Below, one piece after another: positions 8,371 through 16,532 of a DNA stretch of 44,357 bases. The stretch spans positions 1-44,357 of the forward strand of contig NZ_JABUHN010000019.1 of NCBI RefSeq assembly GCF_013328815.1. Direction: 5' to 3'. This DNA is from Tabrizicola fusiformis (GTDB lineage: Bacteria; Pseudomonadota; Alphaproteobacteria; Rhodobacterales; Rhodobacteraceae). The position numbers and the translations under genes were made by a program. Below the pieces are notes generated by a model. The model saw nothing but the letters and a program-made list of their open reading frames with translations. It was not told the DNA's origin and made no database searches. Each line of letters starts with the position of its first letter. The first letter of the stretch is position 1.

Positions 8371-8868
8371 ACAAACTGTCTCGGCCTTAGGAGACGCCCC
8401 CAAAGGTCAGCGCTTTTGGGGCGGTCGAACTGTGAAAGTATTCATCCATTCCAACAGGTTACGCACAATTTTCGACTGAATTTATCCCGTGTTTTCCCGG
8501 GGTTAGAAAAAGGAACATATCTCTGGTTCGAATCCAGGGGTGCTCCGCGATCAACTAAGCCATTGCTTTTGAATGACATTATTCGTGCGTGATTCATTCG
8601 TCATTTCCGGGCCTTACCCGTTTCATGTCTCGGGTGAGACGGCAAATCCAGAGCACCTATTGCCCCGGTTTGGGCGCGAGTCTCTCACTCCCCTTTGCGG
8701 CGGTACGGTTTTGGGTCGAGGGATCGTGCGCTCGACTTGACTTCCCGCTTCCGTCAGGAAGGCGCAATAAACTGATTTACTTGATTTTTTGCATTTGAGA
8801 ATGATGAACGGCCTGCTGCACGGCAACGTCCGTTTAGGCCCGCCGCTCCAAGTCCAGCCCGACCTCTT
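8371..8868. other. Gene-free stretch with hairpin and a tRNA 3'-end-like fragment
   Basis: No credible coding frame. At 8395-8423 a hairpin pairs CGCCCCCAAA with TTTTGGGGCG (one mismatch). At 8522-8546 the sequence reads as a tRNA T-arm and acceptor strand: stem TCTGG, loop TTCGAAT, stem CCAGG, then GGTGCTC. No matching 5' half or anticodon arm precedes it, so it is a fragment of the kind left at integration sites, not a functional tRNA. The remainder (about 8550-8868) is AT-richer than the flanks and shows nothing identifiable. Confidence 0.45.
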
Positions 8869-9180
8869 TCAGAGCCTGTCGATGATCTTGCGCTGTTCAT
8901 CCCAGCCAGACGGCAACTGCCGGGTCTTGAACCATTCGGAGGTGAAGGCGACCGGCTGCGTCCCCGCGGCGATCTGAGCGAGGATGTCCGGGGCGAGGAA
9001 TGCGAGACCGATCATCTGCTGGATACGGCTGGTCGTGGTTTTTTCCTGTTCGGCAAGGGTGCTGAAGGAGGCGCCCTTGCCCTTGCCGCTGAAGCCGCGT
9101 GTCATCAGGCCGAGCTTGATCGGCTTGCCACTGCCCGCATCGCGGCAGAGGGGGTGGTTCAGGTGAAGCGGGACCGGATG
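8869..9180 (-). pseudogene. C-terminal remnant of a large serine recombinase
   Basis: The end of this leftward frame (QMIGLAFLAPDILAQIAAGTQ, shortened here, then FKTRQLPSGWDEQRKIIDRL) matches the usual ending of large serine recombinases, where LAFLAPDI..AIL.G.QP is followed by a leucine-rich segment and W.EQ. Only about 100 residues retain similarity. Upstream the frame turns into non-homologous arginine/serine-rich sequence, and no catalytic resolvase domain is present. It is therefore a decayed fragment of an integrative element's recombinase, consistent with the nearby tRNA fragment. Confidence is moderate because similarity was judged by eye. Confidence 0.6.
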
Positions 9181-9284
9181 CGGTGTGAGCCGACGACCAA
9201 GACGCCGGACTGCCCCGAAGTGTCGGGATCGCCCGGCACTGGCCAAGTTTACAAACTGGCCAAGTCGCGCGGGCAGAAACGGAG

Positions 9285-9686
9285 ATGCCGGTTCAGAGCA
9301 GTTCCATCGCAAACGCGCAGATGCTTCGTGACCAAACACAGGCGACGCTGGACGATCTGCGGGCACAGGCCGGAGGAGACGACCAGCCTGCAGAGCGTGA
9401 AGCACTTCTTTACGCCGCCACAGCTCTCGGCGCTTTCGAAGCGGGCCTTGGCTTCGGAGTTGCCGAGCTTGCTGCGCGCAATCCGATGCGCGAGTTGACC
9501 AATCCGGACAGCCTCTTGGCCCAGCTTTATGCCGTCAAGGTTCTGACGGCGGAGAGCAAGGCGTTCTTCTACGCGGTGCTTGTCTTCGAGGGGGCCTCGC
9601 TTTCGAGGTTTTTGTCCTTGCCAAGATCGCATTCATGCGCCGGTCCGAATACCATATCGTCTGGGGACGAAAGCAGGTCGAGGTAA
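9285..9686 (+). CDS. Unrecognised ORF in the mobile-DNA scar
   Basis: A frame of up to 133 residues beginning MPVQSSSIANAQMLRDQTQ. Its first ~100 residues have a protein-like, alanine/leucine-rich helical composition (LLYAATALGAFEAGLGFGV, then LLAQLYAVKVLTAESKAFF). The end is arginine/serine-rich and may be out of frame, and a second frame (9635-9862, MRRSEYHIVWGRKQVEV) overlaps it. GGAG lies immediately before the ATG, which is too close for a good ribosome site. I recognise no family. It could be a decayed or frameshifted gene of the former element, or a chance frame. Confidence 0.25.
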   Translation: MPVQSSSIANAQMLRDQTQATLDDLRAQAGGDDQPAEREALLYAATALGAFEAGLGFGVAELAARNPMRELTNPDSLLAQLYAVKVLTAESKAFFYAVLVFEGASLSRFLSLPRSHSCAGPNTISSGDESRSR

Positions 9687-10383
9687 TACAGGCTATGCGG
9701 AGCCTTGCTCATCAGGATTATCTCGACGATTTCGGCCTGCGGTCCGACGTCCTCAAGCAAAAGCAGCGAGAGCGGAATGACGACCTTGCCGCAGCCATTT
9801 CCGGTGAAGCCAGCAAGGAGGCGCGCGACATGGAGGCGGGCTCTGGAACGACCAGGTCCTGAAGTGGCTGCCTCCTAACCCTTGCCCGCAAGCTCATGCG
9901 ACATCCTCTGTCGGCGCGACTCCTTTGCCCGGGTTGGCCATCCGGCCGGCGAGATCAGGCTATGCCGCGCGTCCGGCGGATGTGGAGGTTGCCGCTTTCC
10001 ATGCCTCAGTCCACGACATCTCCTTAACCGCAACTGCTGAAACAATGCTATTTTGCGACGCTTGCTATGTGATGCCGACTTCTTGCCATCCGAAGCGAAG
10101 CGCGGGCAGCCCAAGCGGCAGGGTGGAGTCGATCCGGCTGGTGCCGATTTCCTGCCGCAGCACACCGGCCGTCGGCAAACGGATGCGGTCGTCGGACAGC
10201 TCTATCAGATCGGTGAGGGCGTCGGCCTGACCGGCCGAGAAGAACAGGCTCGGCCGGAGGTGATCTTGCGGGCCCTTGCATCGGTATCGGCCGCGCGCTG
10301 CTCGACGTCGCCGACATAGCAGGTCAAGGGCAAAGCTCCACTCCACTTCCGCCTTGCATCACGGCCGCGAGGACGGCGCGCTG
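9687..10383. other. Decayed region without an identifiable gene
   Basis: Short overlapping frames on both strands, none with a recognised domain. The best protein-like segment is leftward at 10065-10346, ending with residues such as LTDLIELSDDRIRLPTAGVL and LPLGLPALRFGWQEVG, but the upstream part is arginine-rich and low quality. Taken with the recombinase fragment and tRNA piece, 8.5-10.4 kb is best read as a degraded integrated element between the imu cassette and the chromosomal core. Confidence 0.4.
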
Positions 10384-11529
10384 TTACAGCGCCCCGGCGA
10401 GTTTGCGCAGCATGGCGATATTGCCGTCGTAGACCCCCGGCTCTTCAAAGCCGCGATCGGCGGCGTTGACGGCAATCACCACGTCAAGCCCGGGGTTGAT
10501 ATAGATATATTGGCCATAGATGCCCTGCGCCATAACCTCGCCCGGCGCGGCCTGTGGCGGAATCCACCACTGGAATCCATAGGCCGAACCATCCTTGGCC
10601 TGCGGCGTGGTCATGGCCTCAACCCAAGTTGCGGGCACCACCTGCTGCCCCTGCCACGCGCCGCGCTGCAGGATCATCTGGCCAAAGCGGGCATAGTCCC
10701 GCGTCATCACGTTCAACCCGCCCAACACAAAGCTGACGCCCTCGCCATCGGTCAGGTAATAGGGCGCCGCCTCCATCCCCAAGGGGGCAAGGATGCGGCT
10801 TTCCAGCAATTCGGGAATGTCCTGCCCGGTGGCGCCCCGGATCACCATGCCGATCACATGGGTATCAATCGAAACATAATGCCAGTGGCTGCCCGGCGCA
10901 CTCGCCCGCGTCTTCAGCCCGGCGGCAAAGCCGTCCATGCTGCCACCAAGCGCCAGAACCCGGCCCATCTTGTTGATGTCGCTCCAGAAGTCCAGATAGT
11001 CCTCGTTGAAACCCACGCCCGAGGACATGGTGAGGACATCGTGGATCGTGGCGCCGTCATAGGCCGACCCTTTCAGGAGCGGCGCGAAATCGGTGACCTG
11101 TGCATTCAGGTCGGGAAACTTGCCCTCGGCCCGCAGCACGCCGAAGAGGGCGGCAAGATAGCTTTTGGCAACCGACCAACTGATCCGCAGGTCTTCCGGC
11201 CCGGTGCCAAGGTAATAGCTTTCATGAACCAGTTGCCCGCCTTTCAGCATCACCAGCCCGGTGACGCTGCGATCCTGCACCCATTGCGCCGCGTCAGCAG
11301 GCAGGGCAAAGGGCGGGCCGGGGGGCAGGGCGCTAACCGGCCCGTCGCCGCGCGACAAGGGGCGGGTCAGGAACAGCTTGTCCATATGGCTGAAGTTCTG
11401 GACGATCCGCTCTTCGGAAAAGAGGGAGTTCACCGCCAGAAGCCGTGTGATCTCTTCCCGCTTCCAAAGGGCAAGCCCGCCCAGAACCACCAGCAGGACC
11501 AACAGGCCCCTCACGATGCGCTTCAGCAT
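10384..11529 (-). CDS. Membrane-anchored beta-lactamase-family serine hydrolase
   Basis: 381 residues of the class C beta-lactamase / penicillin-binding-protein-like fold (Pfam Beta-lactamase type). A single N-terminal membrane anchor (RGLLVLLVVLGGLALW) places the enzyme outside the cytoplasmic membrane. The SxxK nucleophile is SVAK near residue 118, with a tyrosine motif HYVS further on and DVLTMSSGVGF typical of the family. Substrates range from peptidoglycan peptides to esters, so the reaction cannot be named. I start at ATG 11529 rather than 11583 because the anchor follows directly and a G-rich GGTGGGGA precedes it. It stands alone between the scar and the copper pair. Confidence 0.88.
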   Translation of the reverse strand: MLKRIVRGLLVLLVVLGGLALWKREEITRLLAVNSLFSEERIVQNFSHMDKLFLTRPLSRGDGPVSALPPGPPFALPADAAQWVQDRSVTGLVMLKGGQLVHESYYLGTGPEDLRISWSVAKSYLAALFGVLRAEGKFPDLNAQVTDFAPLLKGSAYDGATIHDVLTMSSGVGFNEDYLDFWSDINKMGRVLALGGSMDGFAAGLKTRASAPGSHWHYVSIDTHVIGMVIRGATGQDIPELLESRILAPLGMEAAPYYLTDGEGVSFVLGGLNVMTRDYARFGQMILQRGAWQGQQVVPATWVEAMTTPQAKDGSAYGFQWWIPPQAAPGEVMAQGIYGQYIYINPGLDVVIAVNAADRGFEEPGVYDGNIAMLRKLAGAL

Positions 11530-11640
11530 TCCCCACCCCCCATGGTTTGACCTGAGGGAAGCATTCTGCGTGCGACCGGGCAAGCAGAACGCTGCGGCAG
11601 GGCGTGGGCGCTCGGACGGGCCGGGCGCCTGCCGCAGCGG

Positions 11641-12165
11641 TCAGGGCGTGCTGTGGCCCATCTTGGAATGATCCATCTCGCCCATGCCATCCTCGGGCTT
11701 GCGGTTGTTATCGACCACGGCTTCAAAGGTCACCGGCGCGGCCCCGTCAAAGATCAGCGTCACGGTGATGATGTCGCCATCCTTCAGCGGTGCTTTCAGG
11801 CCCATCAGCATCACATGGTCGCCGCCGCGCTGGAACGCGTGCATCTCACCGAAGGGCACGGGCACGCCGCCTTCGATCTGCATCATCTGCATGACGCCAT
11901 TGGCATCTTCCTTGTGGGTGTGAAGCTCTGCCACTTCAGCGGCGTCTGTCTGCGCGCCGGTGATGGTGATGTCGGCGCCGGTGTTGTTGTGGATGATGAA
12001 GAACACCGCACCCGATTGCGCCGAGGCGCGGGCATAGGCATCATGGATATGGATGCCCTCGGGGTGTTCGGTGGCCGAATGGTCTTCGGTGCCATGGGCC
12101 AGCATCGGCGAGGTCAGGGACAGGGCGGCAGCAGCGGCTGCCAGAAGGGTGCGCATCGCGTTCAT
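11641..12165 (-). CDS. Periplasmic copper chaperone of the PCu(A)C family
   Basis: 174 residues with an N-terminal signal peptide (MRTLLAAAAAALSLTSPMLA). The Cu(I) ligand pattern of PCu(A)C proteins is visible: HTHKEDANGVMQMMQ followed by MHAFQRGGDHVMLMGL, plus a His/Met-rich tail (MDHSKMGHS). These proteins deliver copper to the CuA centre of cytochrome c oxidase in the periplasm (family knowledge). The start is ATG 12165, with AAGGA 7 nt upstream; the longer frame is rejected. It follows the DUF2946-like gene by 35 nt, a common pairing in this group, so the two are likely one operon. Confidence 0.9.
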   Translation of the reverse strand: MNAMRTLLAAAAAALSLTSPMLAHGTEDHSATEHPEGIHIHDAYARASAQSGAVFFIIHNNTGADITITGAQTDAAEVAELHTHKEDANGVMQMMQIEGGVPVPFGEMHAFQRGGDHVMLMGLKAPLKDGDIITVTLIFDGAAPVTFEAVVDNNRKPEDGMGEMDHSKMGHSTP

Positions 12166-12200
12166 AATCGTTCCTTGGGTTTGATCTGAAGGGGAGGGGG

Positions 12201-12548
12201 TCAGATCAGAACCGGGGGGCCGCGGGCATCCGGCTCGGGCGCGGGACGCCGCGCGACGGACAGCCCGGCGGCGGGCCGTGCGGCCTGCCGATGGCTTTGC
12301 GGCGGCAGGGGCATGGCCATGGGCGGCGGCGGGCTGGCAAAGGCAAGGGGCGCGGTGCAATCGGGGCAGGGGTGGGTCACGCCCACCGGCTGGCCCCGGG
12401 CGTCCACCGCCACCGCGGCAGCGCCATCGCCGCAGAGGTCCATCCAGCCCGCAACGCGCGGCTGGCCATGCGCAACCGCCAATCCCAGCGACGCAACCGC
12501 GGCGATCAGGGCAAGCAGCAGGCCGGCAAGGGGGCGGAACCGTGTCAT
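12201..12548 (-). CDS. DUF2946-like small exported protein
   Basis: 115 residues. The N-terminal hydrophobic segment (LAGLLLALIAAVASLGLAVAHG) is a signal peptide or anchor. CGDGAAAVAVDARGQPV and HPCPDCT carry a C...CxxC set suited to metal or redox binding, and the Pro/His-rich tail is low complexity. Proteins of this kind sit beside PCu(A)C chaperones and TonB receptors in alphaproteobacteria and are thought to help in copper handling; no reaction is known. It is the first gene of a two-gene leftward unit with the chaperone. Confidence 0.65.
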   Translation of the reverse strand: MTRFRPLAGLLLALIAAVASLGLAVAHGQPRVAGWMDLCGDGAAAVAVDARGQPVGVTHPCPDCTAPLAFASPPPPMAMPLPPQSHRQAARPAAGLSVARRPAPEPDARGPPVLI

Positions 12549-12623
12549 GGCTGCTTTCTAGCGCAGCTTGCGCCCCGGGCCAAGATGGCAGCCTGGCGTG
12601 GCGCTGGCCAGAAGGTCAAACGC

Positions 12624-12658
12624 CAAAGGCCCCATGCGTGCTGCGCATGGGGCCTTTG
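12624..12658 (-). terminator. Hairpin terminator downstream of rpmB
   Basis: A perfect 15-bp stem (12624-12638 with 12644-12658) with a 5-nt loop begins 18 nt past the rpmB stop. It has CAAAGG at its base, which gives A- and T-tracts on either side. It lies between rpmB and the copper pair, both transcribed leftward, so it should isolate the highly expressed ribosomal gene. Confidence 0.75.
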
Positions 12659-12676
12659 AAAGCGATCCGCGTCGGA

Positions 12677-12964
12677 TCAGGCGGCGGCCTGAGCCTTGGC
12701 GATGTCTTTCTTGATCTTCAGCGCGTCAGCCGACAGTTCTTCGTCCTTGGCCTTGGCCAGGAAAGCGTCCAGACCGCCGCGATGGTCAACGGTGCGCAGC
12801 GCAGCCGCCGAAACCCGCAGCTTGAACGACTGGCCCAGAACGTCCGAGATCAGGGTCACATCATTCAGGTTCGGCAGGAAGCGCCGGCGGGACTTGTTGT
12901 TGGCATGGCTGACGGTGTTGCCAGTCATCGGGCCCTTGCCCGTCAGTTCGCAGACGCGCGACAT
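12677..12964 (-). CDS. rpmB: 50S ribosomal protein L28
   Basis: 95 residues. Structural protein of the large ribosomal subunit. The start [20 protein letters not shown] and the following [13 protein letters not shown] are unmistakable for bacterial L28; [18 protein letters not shown] is also typical. The start is ATG 12964 rather than the longer frame because all L28 proteins begin at this methionine. It stands as a single gene followed by a strong hairpin, usual for alphaproteobacteria. Confidence 0.97.
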   Translation of the reverse strand: MSRVCELTGKGPMTGNTVSHANNKSRRRFLPNLNDVTLISDVLGQSFKLRVSAAALRTVDHRGGLDAFLAKAKDEELSADALKIKKDIAKAQAAA

Positions 12965-13125
12965 GGTCGTGATCCTTCGTGTCAAACAGAGAGGGGCCGC
13001 CCCGCAGGGTGGCTCCGAATACGCTGTGTCGGGCTTTAGGGGGATTCCGCCACCGCGTCAAGCGATTCACATTCAGGACAGGGCGCGGAAAATCCCTCGG
13101 ATTCTCCGCCGGGCCCGCCGGGCGC

Positions 13126-13150
13126 GAAAATTTTTCGCCGAAAAATTTTC
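13126..13150. terminator. Perfect 11-bp palindrome at the end of the MFS gene
   Basis: GAAAATTTTTC (13126-13136) and GAAAAATTTTC (13140-13150) are perfect reverse complements with a 3-nt loop, and the right arm runs into the MFS stop codon. This AT-rich stem in very GC-rich DNA, preceded by a GC stem-like stretch (gccgggcccgccgggcgc), probably terminates the leftward MFS transcript before rpmB. A protein-binding role cannot be excluded. Confidence 0.5.
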
Positions 13151-14297
13151 AGCCCCGCCGGTTGCCGTTCAGCAACCGCGCCAGCAGCGGCACGGCCATG
13201 AGCATGGCGGCTGCAAAGACAAAGGCCATCCGCAGCCCCAGATGCCCGGCCACAAAACCCAGAAGCGGCGGGCCGAAGAAATAGCCGAAATAGCCCAGAA
13301 GCGTGGCCCGCGCCACCGCCCGCGCCCGCGCCTCGGGCGCGGCGCGCTGACCCACCAGCGAAAAGGCCGTGGGCGAGATCACCGAAGAGCCGATCCCCAT
13401 GACCACAAAGCCCGCATAGGCCATGACCGGGCTGACAGCTCCCGCAGCGATCAGCGCGCCCGTGGCCGACACGGCCGCGCCGCCGGTCAATAGCCAGACC
13501 GGATTGATCCGTCCGGCAATCCGTTGCCCCACCAGCCGCGCCGCGCCCATCGTCAGCGCCATCAGCGCCGGCCCCATCGCGCCATGGCCGGGGCTGCCGC
13601 CCAGCGTCTTTTCGATATGCAGCGCTGACCAGTTCTCGGCCGCATTCTCGGTCAGGAAGGCGATCAGCACCATGCCGCCGCCGATCACCGGCACCAGACC
13701 CAGCCGCCCCGCCTTGCGGTCCTTGGGCCGGGCCAGCCCGTCGATGGCGCCGTCCCGCTCGGGTGTCAGCAGGGCAAGGCAGGCCGCCACCGCGGCCATG
13801 CTGCCCAGCACCCAGCCGGGTGACCAGGCCGCATCCCGCATCAAGCCGGTGCCCGCAGCGCCTGCGGCATAGCCAAAGGAATAGGCGGCATGGCAGAGGT
13901 TCATCAGATGCAGCGCATGGCGGTTCTCCAGCGCCGCGACCCGTGCGTTCATCAGCACATCGGTCAGCCCGGTTGCCGCCCCACAGCACAGCATGGCCAG
14001 CGGAAACATCCAGAGCGCCACCGCCTGTCCGGGCAGGGCAAAGGCCACCGCCATCGCCAGCGTTGCCAGCGGCAGCGCCACCCGGCCCAGCCGCGCGCCC
14101 ACCGCGGGCGCAGCCAGCATCGCCAGAACCGCCGCCAACGGCGTGGTGAACAGCAACAGGCCCAGCCGCGTCTCGTTCACGTCCAGCATGGTCTTGAGGT
14201 CGGGCAGGGCGGCGGCAAAGCTGCCCCACAGCACGCCCATGGCGGCAAAGGCCGCCAGCGGCGCACGGGCAATCGGGATCAGATGGGGAAGACGCAT
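13149..14297 (-). CDS. Major facilitator superfamily transporter
   Basis: 382 residues with about 12 predicted membrane helices, for example FAAMGVLWGSFAAALPDL at the start and AYAGFVVMGIGSSVISPTAF in the C-terminal half. The pattern (LPDLKTMLDVNETRLGLLL, then GARLGRV as the loop 2-3 motif, and LMNARVAALE) matches the YbjJ/FsrA-like bacterial MFS group that includes putative sugar and drug exporters. The substrate is unknown. It is a single leftward gene, 71 nt downstream of the flavoprotein gene, and may share its transcript. Confidence 0.88.
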   Translation of the reverse strand: MRLPHLIPIARAPLAAFAAMGVLWGSFAAALPDLKTMLDVNETRLGLLLFTTPLAAVLAMLAAPAVGARLGRVALPLATLAMAVAFALPGQAVALWMFPLAMLCCGAATGLTDVLMNARVAALENRHALHLMNLCHAAYSFGYAAGAAGTGLMRDAAWSPGWVLGSMAAVAACLALLTPERDGAIDGLARPKDRKAGRLGLVPVIGGGMVLIAFLTENAAENWSALHIEKTLGGSPGHGAMGPALMALTMGAARLVGQRIAGRINPVWLLTGGAAVSATGALIAAGAVSPVMAYAGFVVMGIGSSVISPTAFSLVGQRAAPEARARAVARATLLGYFGYFFGPPLLGFVAGHLGLRMAFVFAAAMLMAVPLLARLLNGNRRG

Positions 14298-14368
14298 AGC
14301 GCGCAGCTACCCCGCCCGCGCCCCTGCCGCAAGCTTGCCGCCGACATTGCGCCGTCGCCGCCGACGTC

Positions 14369-15289
14369 TTAACCCAGCACGAGGCTGCGGTGGCAGGCGG
14401 TGCCCGCCATCACCCCCGCCGCCACGGCAAAACCCGCGCCGAACACCGGGCGGGCAAGGTCACCTGCGGCAAAGACGCCGGGCACCGAACTGGCCTGCAT
14501 CGCATCCACCGCCACGATCGGCCCCTGCATCCCCATCTCCATCCGGCAGCCCAGTTGCGCCGCAAGATCGCAGGCCGGTTCGGCGCGGGTCGCCATATAC
14601 AGCACCTCGGCGGGCAGGGTGCGGCCATCGGACAGATGGATCACCTGAAGCCGCGGTCCGTCCGATTGCAGCCGGACCGGCGCCGCCGCGGCCACCCGCA
14701 CGCCTGCCGATGTGAGGGTGGCGTGGTCCTGCTCACTCAGCAGCCCATCCGGCAACAGCGTTAGCTCTGGTACCCATTGCCGCAGAAAGCGGGCGTGATC
14801 GGCCACATGCGGCCCGCCCATCCACAGCGCCGCTTTGCGGTCACTCAATTCATAACCATGGCAATAGGGGCATTGAAACGCCGTCTGGCCCCAGACCTCG
14901 GCCAGCCCCGGCAGATCGGGCAACAGATCGCGCATCCCATAGGCCAGCACCAGACGGCGGCAGCGCAGGCTTTGCCCGGCCAGTTCCACCGTGAAATCGT
15001 CGCGCTGCCCGGTTACCCGCAGTGCCCGCCCCGCGATCAGCCGCGCCTCGGGATAGGCCAGCAGGTCACGCAGACCTTCGGCGCGGATCTGCGCCGGGGG
15101 TTTGCCATCATGGCCCAACAGTCCATGCGCGGCGCTGGCAAAGCGGTTGCGCGTTTCCCCCTCATCCACCACCGCCACGCTGCGCCGGCCCCGCGCCAGA
15201 TAAAGCGCCGCCGAAATCCCGGCGAAACTGCCGCCGATCACCACCGCATCCAGCATTTCGCCGTCGCCCCGGGTTCTGTCCTGTGCCAT
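14369..15289 (-). CDS. Thioredoxin-reductase-like NAD(P)/FAD oxidoreductase
   Basis: 306 residues with the class II flavoprotein layout. The FAD-binding fingerprint LDAVVIGGSFAGISAALYLA is near the start; the redox motif CPYCHG is near residue 140, as in TrxB (CATC position). A weak NAD(P) segment and the closing FAD motif VPGVFAAGDLARP, followed by a helix, complete it. It probably reduces a disulfide protein or small thiol substrate in the cytoplasm. I use ATG 15289 because the longer frame begins with TTG (15319); ATG 15256 directly before the FAD motif is also possible. It is divergent from an Rrf2 regulator, so it is likely that regulator's target. Confidence 0.88.
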   Translation of the reverse strand: MAQDRTRGDGEMLDAVVIGGSFAGISAALYLARGRRSVAVVDEGETRNRFASAAHGLLGHDGKPPAQIRAEGLRDLLAYPEARLIAGRALRVTGQRDDFTVELAGQSLRCRRLVLAYGMRDLLPDLPGLAEVWGQTAFQCPYCHGYELSDRKAALWMGGPHVADHARFLRQWVPELTLLPDGLLSEQDHATLTSAGVRVAAAAPVRLQSDGPRLQVIHLSDGRTLPAEVLYMATRAEPACDLAAQLGCRMEMGMQGPIVAVDAMQASSVPGVFAAGDLARPVFGAGFAVAAGVMAGTACHRSLVLG

Positions 15290-15317
15290 CTTCGCCCTGC
15301 CTTTCCCAATATCACGC

Positions 15318-15330
15318 AACTTATATAGTT
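15318..15330. promoter_or_regulatory. Candidate Rrf2 operator in the divergent promoter
   Basis: AACT-TATAT-AGTT (15318-15330) is an AT-rich near-palindrome in the 43-bp gap between the flavoprotein gene and the Rrf2 regulator. It ends 2 nt before the regulator's ATG. Rrf2 proteins commonly bind AT-rich dyads overlapping their own promoter, so autoregulation and control of the neighbour is the simple reading. Confidence 0.5.
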
Positions 15331-15332
15331 AC

Positions 15333-15824
15333 ATGAAGCAAACCGGCAAGTTCTCACTCGCCCTTCACACACTGGGCCATATGGCGCTGGACCCGACCCG
15401 ACCGCGCACCTCGGAAGAGCTGGCGGCGATGCATGGCACCCATCCGGTGGTGGTGCGCCGTGTGCTGGGCCCGTTGCGCGCGGCGGGCATCCTTTTGTCC
15501 GAAAAGGGCCATGGCGGCGGCTGGCGGCTGGCCCGCCCGGCGGAAGCGGTGACGCTGGAAGAGATTTATCGGGCGCTGGACGAGCCGTTCCTGACCCCCA
15601 TTGCCTTTGCCCCCGCGCCGGGCCATCCCTGCGCCATCGAGGCTGCAATGGCCGGCACCGTGGCCGCCGCCCTGACCGAGGCAGAGGCGGTGATTGCCCG
15701 TCATTTCGCGGCCCGCAGCCTTGCCGACATCGCCCGCGCCCTGCCGCCCGCCGGATCGACCGGCGCAGCACCCGGGCAGAATTGTCAAGTTTCCGCTTCC
15801 CCCGCCCCCGATTCCCCGCTATAG
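15333..15824 (+). CDS. Rrf2 family transcriptional regulator
   Basis: 163 residues. The winged-helix N-terminus matches Rrf2 proteins: [14 protein letters not shown], then [29 protein letters not shown] and the wing [13 protein letters not shown]. The three-Cys Fe-S cluster set of IscR/NsrR is missing: only one Cys (HPCAIE) lies in the central region, so it resembles the YwnA-like subgroup without a cluster and may sense thiols or small electrophiles. The C-terminal 30 residues are low complexity. It is divergent from the flavoprotein gene, which it probably controls. Confidence 0.85.
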   Translation: MKQTGKFSLALHTLGHMALDPTRPRTSEELAAMHGTHPVVVRRVLGPLRAAGILLSEKGHGGGWRLARPAEAVTLEEIYRALDEPFLTPIAFAPAPGHPCAIEAAMAGTVAAALTEAEAVIARHFAARSLADIARALPPAGSTGAAPGQNCQVSASPAPDSPL

Positions 15825-15883
15825 GCCCCCGGTCGCGCCATGCACCCTTGGAGGATGGCGGACTTATTCATCAGGAGAAGACC

Positions 15884-16474
15884 ATGGCTCGTGAAGCTCA
15901 AGACTTCATCGCTGAGGTGCGGACGGGGACAGGCAAGGGGGCCGCTCGTCAAGCTCGTCGTGAGGGCACCGTACCCGGCATCGTTTATGGCGACGGCAAA
16001 GAGCCGACGCCGATCAAGATCAACTACAACGCCTTGCTCAAGCGCCTGCGTCAGGGCCGCTTCCTGCAAACGCTGTTCAACCTCAAGGTTGAAGGCCAGG
16101 AAGACGTGCATGTGATCTGCCGCGGCGTACAGCGCGATGTGGTCAAGGATCTGCCGACCCACGTCGATTTCATGCGCATCCACGACGAATCGCGCATCAA
16201 CCTGTTCATCCATGTCGAGTTCGAGAACCACGCCGCCAGCCCCGGGCTGAAGCGCGGCGGCACGCTGACCATCGTGCGCTCGGAAGTCGAACTGGAAGTG
16301 CTGGCCGGGGATATTCCCGACCATGTGACGGTTGACCTGACCGGCAAGCAGATCGGCGATGTGATCCACATCAACGATGTGGCCCTGCCGGCCGGTGTGC
16401 GCCCGACCATCGCGCGCAACTTCGTGATCGCCAATATCGCGGCGCCCTCGGGTCTGGCCGCGTCGGAAGAGTAA
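15884..16474 (+). CDS. rplY: 50S ribosomal protein L25/general stress protein Ctc
   Basis: 196 residues, the long Ctc form that binds 5S rRNA. The N-terminal L25 domain ([21 protein letters not shown], shortened here, with FLQTLFNL and [15 protein letters not shown]) is followed by the Ctc-specific beta domain ([31 protein letters not shown]). ATG 15884 has AGGAG 6 nt upstream, which fixes the start; the longer frame back to 15782 is rejected. As in many proteobacteria, pth lies close by downstream, here separated by an inserted glycosyltransferase on the other strand. A strong terminator follows. Confidence 0.96.
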   Translation: MAREAQDFIAEVRTGTGKGAARQARREGTVPGIVYGDGKEPTPIKINYNALLKRLRQGRFLQTLFNLKVEGQEDVHVICRGVQRDVVKDLPTHVDFMRIHDESRINLFIHVEFENHAASPGLKRGGTLTIVRSEVELEVLAGDIPDHVTVDLTGKQIGDVIHINDVALPAGVRPTIARNFVIANIAAPSGLAASEE

Positions 16475-16493
16475 TCGCCCCTTTGCGGGCAAG

Positions 16494-16527
16494 GCGGGGC
16501 GCGGAAGGGAGACCTTCCGCGCCCCGC
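16494..16527. terminator. Strong intrinsic terminator between rplY and the glycosyltransferase
   Basis: A 15-bp perfect GC-rich stem (16494-16508 with 16513-16527) with a GAGA tetraloop, followed by tgcttttA on the plus strand. It lies 19 nt after the rplY stop and 5 nt before the stop of the convergent leftward gene, so it can serve both transcripts. Confidence 0.85.
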
Positions 16528-16532
16528 TGCTT

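Noticed and set aside
10276-11550. A 424-codon rightward frame
   Set aside because: It lies opposite the serine hydrolase gene whose active-site motifs are clear, and its own composition is His/Gly/Arg-rich without motifs.
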